Below, one piece after another: positions 61,656 to 64,000 of a stretch of 64,000 nt of DNA. This DNA is from Pseudomonas sp. GM18. GTDB lineage: Bacteria > Pseudomonadota > Gammaproteobacteria > Pseudomonadales > Pseudomonadaceae. Under the pieces are notes generated by a model that saw only the letters and a program-made list of their open reading frames with translations, made no database searches and was not told where the DNA came from. How positions within the stretch are numbered: the first letter of the stretch is position 1; each line of letters starts with the position of its first letter. The DNA is taken from assembly GCF_000282195.1 (NCBI RefSeq), contig NZ_AKJT01000007.1:1-64000 (forward strand). The letters are read 5' to 3'. Made by a program: the position numbers and the translations under genes.

Positions 61656-62843
61656 ATGAGTCTTTCTTCTCAACACGCTCCGCCACTGCGATCGGTCGAA
61701 GCGGCCAATTTCGAAGCATTGCTGGAAAGCATCGGCCAACAACTCGGCGCCACTGCCCACGTTTATGACGAGAGCGGCGCCTTCCCCCATGACAATTTCA
61801 AGCTGCTGCATGAGCACGGCCTGGTCGCCCTGACCGTACCCAAAGCCCTCGGCGGTGGCGGCGCGAATCTGGCCCAGGCACGCAACACAATCAGCGCAAT
61901 TGCCAAAGGTGAGCCGTCGACGGCGTTGATTCTGGTGATGCAGTACATCCAGCATGCGCGCTTGCAGGACAGTAAAAACTGGCCTGAGGCGCTGCGCCTG
62001 CAAGTGGCGCAAGACGCAGTCCAACAGGGCGCATTGATCAACGCCCTGCGGGTCGAACCCGATCTCGGCACCCCGGCGCGCGGAGGCCTGCCGGCGACCA
62101 TCGCCCGGCGCACCGCCGCCGGTTGGCGGATCAGCGGGCGGAAAATCTATTCCACCGGCAGCCATGGCCTGACCTGGTTCAATGTCTGGGCGCGCAGCAA
62201 CGATGAGGACCCGCTGGTCGGCGCCTGGTTGGTGCACAAGGACACCCCCGGCATCAGCATCATCGAGGACTGGGATCACTTGGGCATGCGCGCCACCTGC
62301 AGTCACGAAGTCGTTTTCGACAATGTGCTGGTGCCGCTGGACCACGCGGTTAGCGTCAGCCCCTGGAGCGCCCCGCAACCCGAGCTCGATGCTGATGGCT
62401 TCCTGTGGATGTCGGTGTTGCTGGCCTCGGTGTATGACGGGGTCGCCCAAGCGGCTCGCGACTGGCTGGTGGGCTGGCTGGAAACACGCAAGCCGTCCAA
62501 CCTCGGCGCGGCGCTCTCGACCCTGCCGCGCTTTCAGGAAACCGTCGGGCACATAGACACCCTGCTGTTCGCCAACCGCAGCCTGCTCGACGCCGCCGCA
62601 AACGGTCACACACCGGCCAGCAATGCGGCGCAGCTCAAATACCTGGTGACCGGCAACGCCATCCGCGCCGTCGAGCTGGCCATCGAGGCATCCGGCAATC
62701 CCGGCCTGTCGCGCCACAATCCGTTGCAACGGCATTACCGCGATGTGCTGTGCAGCCGTGTTCACACCCCTCAAAACGATGCCGTTCTACAAGGCGTCGG
62801 TAAAGCGGTCTTCGCCCAGCGCCAAGCAAAGGAGCGCCCATGA
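61656..62843 (+). CDS. Acyl-CoA dehydrogenase-fold flavin monooxygenase (DszC/SfnB-like)
   Basis: A 395-residue protein of the acyl-CoA dehydrogenase fold: 'LLHEHGLVALTVPKALGGGG' in the N-terminal helical domain, 'GWRISGRKIYSTGSHGLTWFNVWAR' in the middle sheet and 'WDHLGMRATCSHEVVFDNVLVP' ahead of the C-terminal helices. The catalytic Glu of true acyl-CoA dehydrogenases is not obvious. With sulfur-scavenging neighbours this fits the DszC/SfnB monooxygenase branch, which uses FMNH2 to oxygenate organosulfur compounds. Its stop overlaps the start of the dehydrogenase gene (ATGA). Confidence 0.87.
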   Translation: MSLSSQHAPPLRSVEAANFEALLESIGQQLGATAHVYDESGAFPHDNFKLLHEHGLVALTVPKALGGGGANLAQARNTISAIAKGEPSTALILVMQYIQHARLQDSKNWPEALRLQVAQDAVQQGALINALRVEPDLGTPARGGLPATIARRTAAGWRISGRKIYSTGSHGLTWFNVWARSNDEDPLVGAWLVHKDTPGISIIEDWDHLGMRATCSHEVVFDNVLVPLDHAVSVSPWSAPQPELDADGFLWMSVLLASVYDGVAQAARDWLVGWLETRKPSNLGAALSTLPRFQETVGHIDTLLFANRSLLDAAANGHTPASNAAQLKYLVTGNAIRAVELAIEASGNPGLSRHNPLQRHYRDVLCSRVHTPQNDAVLQGVGKAVFAQRQAKERP

Positions 62844-63799
62844 GCCAACTCGTTATCGCCAGCCAACTGGATGAAGACTTCAACGAAGTGATCCGCCAGC
62901 GCCTTGAGCAAACACACCCGGGGGCCAAGGTCCTCAGCGTACCGGCCGGAGTGCCCAGCGACCTGCCGGCGGAGGTCAGCATCTTGCTGGCGCGGCCGAT
63001 CAATGTGCGCGGCTATCTGGCGCCGGACACGCCGCCACCGGGTTGGCCGTACGGTTTGCGGTGGGTTCAGGTGGTGTCTTCAGGCATCGACTTCTACCCG
63101 CAGTGGCTGTTCAACGGCCCGCCGGTGAGCACGTCGCGGGGCAGTGCCGCCGAGAACATCGCCGAATTCGCCTTGGCCGCGATCTTCGCCGCCGCCAAGC
63201 GTCTGCCGCAGATTTGGGTGCACGATTCGCAGTGGAACTTCAGCGCGCTGACCCCGCTCAAGGGCAGCACGCTGGGAATTCTCGGCTTCGGCGCCATCGG
63301 CCGCAGCCTGGCGAGCAAGGCCCATGCCTTGGGTATCCAGGTGTTGGCATTGCGGCAGAGTCAGACGCCGTTCGAGATCAAAGGCGTGCAGGCGGTACGC
63401 GACATCCACGAACTGTTCGCCCGCTCCGATCATCTGGTGCTGGCTGCGCCTTTGACCGAGGCAACCCGGCATATCGTCAACCGCGCCGTGCTCGCCAGCG
63501 CCAAACCCGGCCTGCACCTGATCAACATCGCCCGTGGTGGCCTGCTTGACCACGAAGCCTTGCTAGAAGCGCTGGAAACCAGGCAGATCGGCCTGGCCTC
63601 GCTGGACGTCACCGAACCCGAACCGCTGCCGGAGGGGCATCCGTTCTACTCCCATCCACGGGTTCGCCTGTCGCCCCATACCTCGGCGATTTCCACCAAC
63701 AGTCGCCATGAGATCGCCGACAACTTCCTGGCCAACCTCGAACGCCACCTCAATGGTCTGGCGCTGGAGAATCAGGCGAACGTACAGCGCGGGTATTGA
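62840..63799 (+). CDS. D-isomer-specific 2-hydroxyacid dehydrogenase family protein
   Basis: A 319-residue NAD(P)-dependent dehydrogenase. The Rossmann motif is GFGAIG (149-154). Catalytic residues are visible: Arg in 'NIARGGLLD', Glu in 'DVTEPEPLP' and His in 'LSPHTSAIS'. Substrate-side 'QVVSSGIDFYPQWLF' is typical. It probably reduces a 2-oxoacid or oxidises a 2-hydroxyacid released after desulfonation; the link is inferred from a four-base overlap with the DszC-like gene. The operon ends here. Confidence 0.9.
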   Translation: MSQLVIASQLDEDFNEVIRQRLEQTHPGAKVLSVPAGVPSDLPAEVSILLARPINVRGYLAPDTPPPGWPYGLRWVQVVSSGIDFYPQWLFNGPPVSTSRGSAAENIAEFALAAIFAAAKRLPQIWVHDSQWNFSALTPLKGSTLGILGFGAIGRSLASKAHALGIQVLALRQSQTPFEIKGVQAVRDIHELFARSDHLVLAAPLTEATRHIVNRAVLASAKPGLHLINIARGGLLDHEALLEALETRQIGLASLDVTEPEPLPEGHPFYSHPRVRLSPHTSAISTNSRHEIADNFLANLERHLNGLALENQANVQRGY

Positions 63800-63817
63800 G
63801 TCCAGCCGATCTACCGT

Positions 63818-63883
63818 CATCGCGGGCAAGCCACGCTCCCACAGGTTACGCATTACCTGTGGGAGCGAGGCTTGCCCGCGATG
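63818..63883. repeat. Pseudomonas REP-type palindrome, possibly a terminator
   Basis: Long imperfect hairpin: CATCGCGGGCAAGCC, CGCTCCCACAGGT, an 8-nt loop, then the complementary arms ending CGCGATG. The wording (GCGGGCAAGCC...GCTCCCACAGG) is that of REP elements common between genes in P. fluorescens-group genomes. Confidence 0.85.
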
Positions 63884-64000
63884 GCGCTTTAACTGCCAAT
63901 CAACAACATCAGTTTTACGCATTTTATAATTTTACTTAATTCCTGTTTTTTATAATTAACTTATAACCAATCGGACTTTTACAGCGCCTATTTATACAAA
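63884..64000. promoter_or_regulatory. AT-rich upstream region of an unseen gene
   Basis: The final 117 bp show no gene but a sharp fall in GC, and carry ATAATTAACTTATAAC (63952-63967), nearly identical to 49533-49548 before the TonB-dependent receptor. A sulfur-regulated gene, on the plus strand, probably starts just beyond the window. Confidence 0.4.

Overview
The window reads as chromosomal accessory and catabolic DNA of a fluorescent Pseudomonas (P. fluorescens group or a close relative). The grounds are high GC with Pseudomonas-like codon use, an anthranilate dioxygenase operon antABC of Pseudomonas type, an Aer-type aerotaxis receptor, an EutR-like AraC regulator, Pseudomonas-type palindromic repeats (57640-57847, 61420-61610, 63818-63883), and a dense set of SsuA/LLM-monooxygenase sulfur-scavenging genes. 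No rRNA, tRNA, CRISPR, phage or transposase gene was seen. The genus is an inference from gene content.

Layout. (1) 1-16.7 kb holds catabolic genes for small acids and amines. A minus-strand unit (TPP-dependent 2-oxoacid decarboxylase-like enzyme, aldehyde dehydrogenase, an SDR lacking its catalytic residues, a partial BNR-repeat protein) diverges from an IclR regulator. Then come an outer-membrane porin, a class III aminotransferase, an APC permease, a dCache chemoreceptor, a second IclR regulator, an EutR-like AraC regulator, and an aminotransferase/aldehyde dehydrogenase pair. A 17-bp motif recurs in front of the permease, the chemoreceptor and the aminotransferase pair, which suggests one regulon for sensing, import and deamination of an amine. 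(2) 16.8-18.3 kb has cytochrome b561 and a crcB/DUF190 pair.

(3) 18.4-29.0 kb is the most unusual part. A second porin diverges from a 12-gene run: a DUF6152 protein, a WEGDTLVV-type secreted protein, an alpha/beta hydrolase-domain protein, two DUF6644 membrane proteins, a DUF6162 protein, a Zn/Mn-type ABC transporter with two binding proteins, a small Cys-containing secreted protein and a DUF4198 (NikK-like) protein. Many of these genes overlap at start and stop codons. Three of the exported proteins are predicted to begin with histidine after signal-peptide cleavage, which would suit metal binding. The ABC ATPase has lost its signature, Walker B and switch-His region by an in-frame internal deletion, so the importer is broken or relies on another ATPase. 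(4) 29.0-32.1 kb is antABC, with a two-copy XylS/AntR-type operator and a strong terminator.

(5) 32.2-39.3 kb has an FAD amine oxidase translationally coupled to a polar amino acid ABC importer with a divergent IclR regulator, then a GNAT acetyltransferase and a hydroxypyruvate isomerase-like protein divergent from a LysR regulator. (6) 39.4-44.2 kb has chromate genes chrB and chrA, a stand-alone ChrB C-terminal domain protein, and aer behind a candidate FliA promoter.

(7) 44.4-63.8 kb is an organosulfur acquisition island. One minus-strand operon carries permease, ATPase and binding protein of SsuCBA type followed by its own tonB-exbB-exbD. It diverges from a TonB-dependent receptor and an SsuD-like monooxygenase. 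Beyond these lie a class II aldolase, a LysR regulator, a thiol dioxygenase coupled to a four-domain rhodanese, two more SsuA-type binding proteins around an NtaA/DszA-type monooxygenase (bracketed by two copies of an inverted-repeat element), a DszC/SfnB-like acyl-CoA dehydrogenase homologue and a 2-hydroxyacid dehydrogenase. The likely joint role is uptake, C-S bond cleavage and thiol/sulfur processing of organosulfur compounds under sulfate limitation. Substrates cannot be read from sequence alone.
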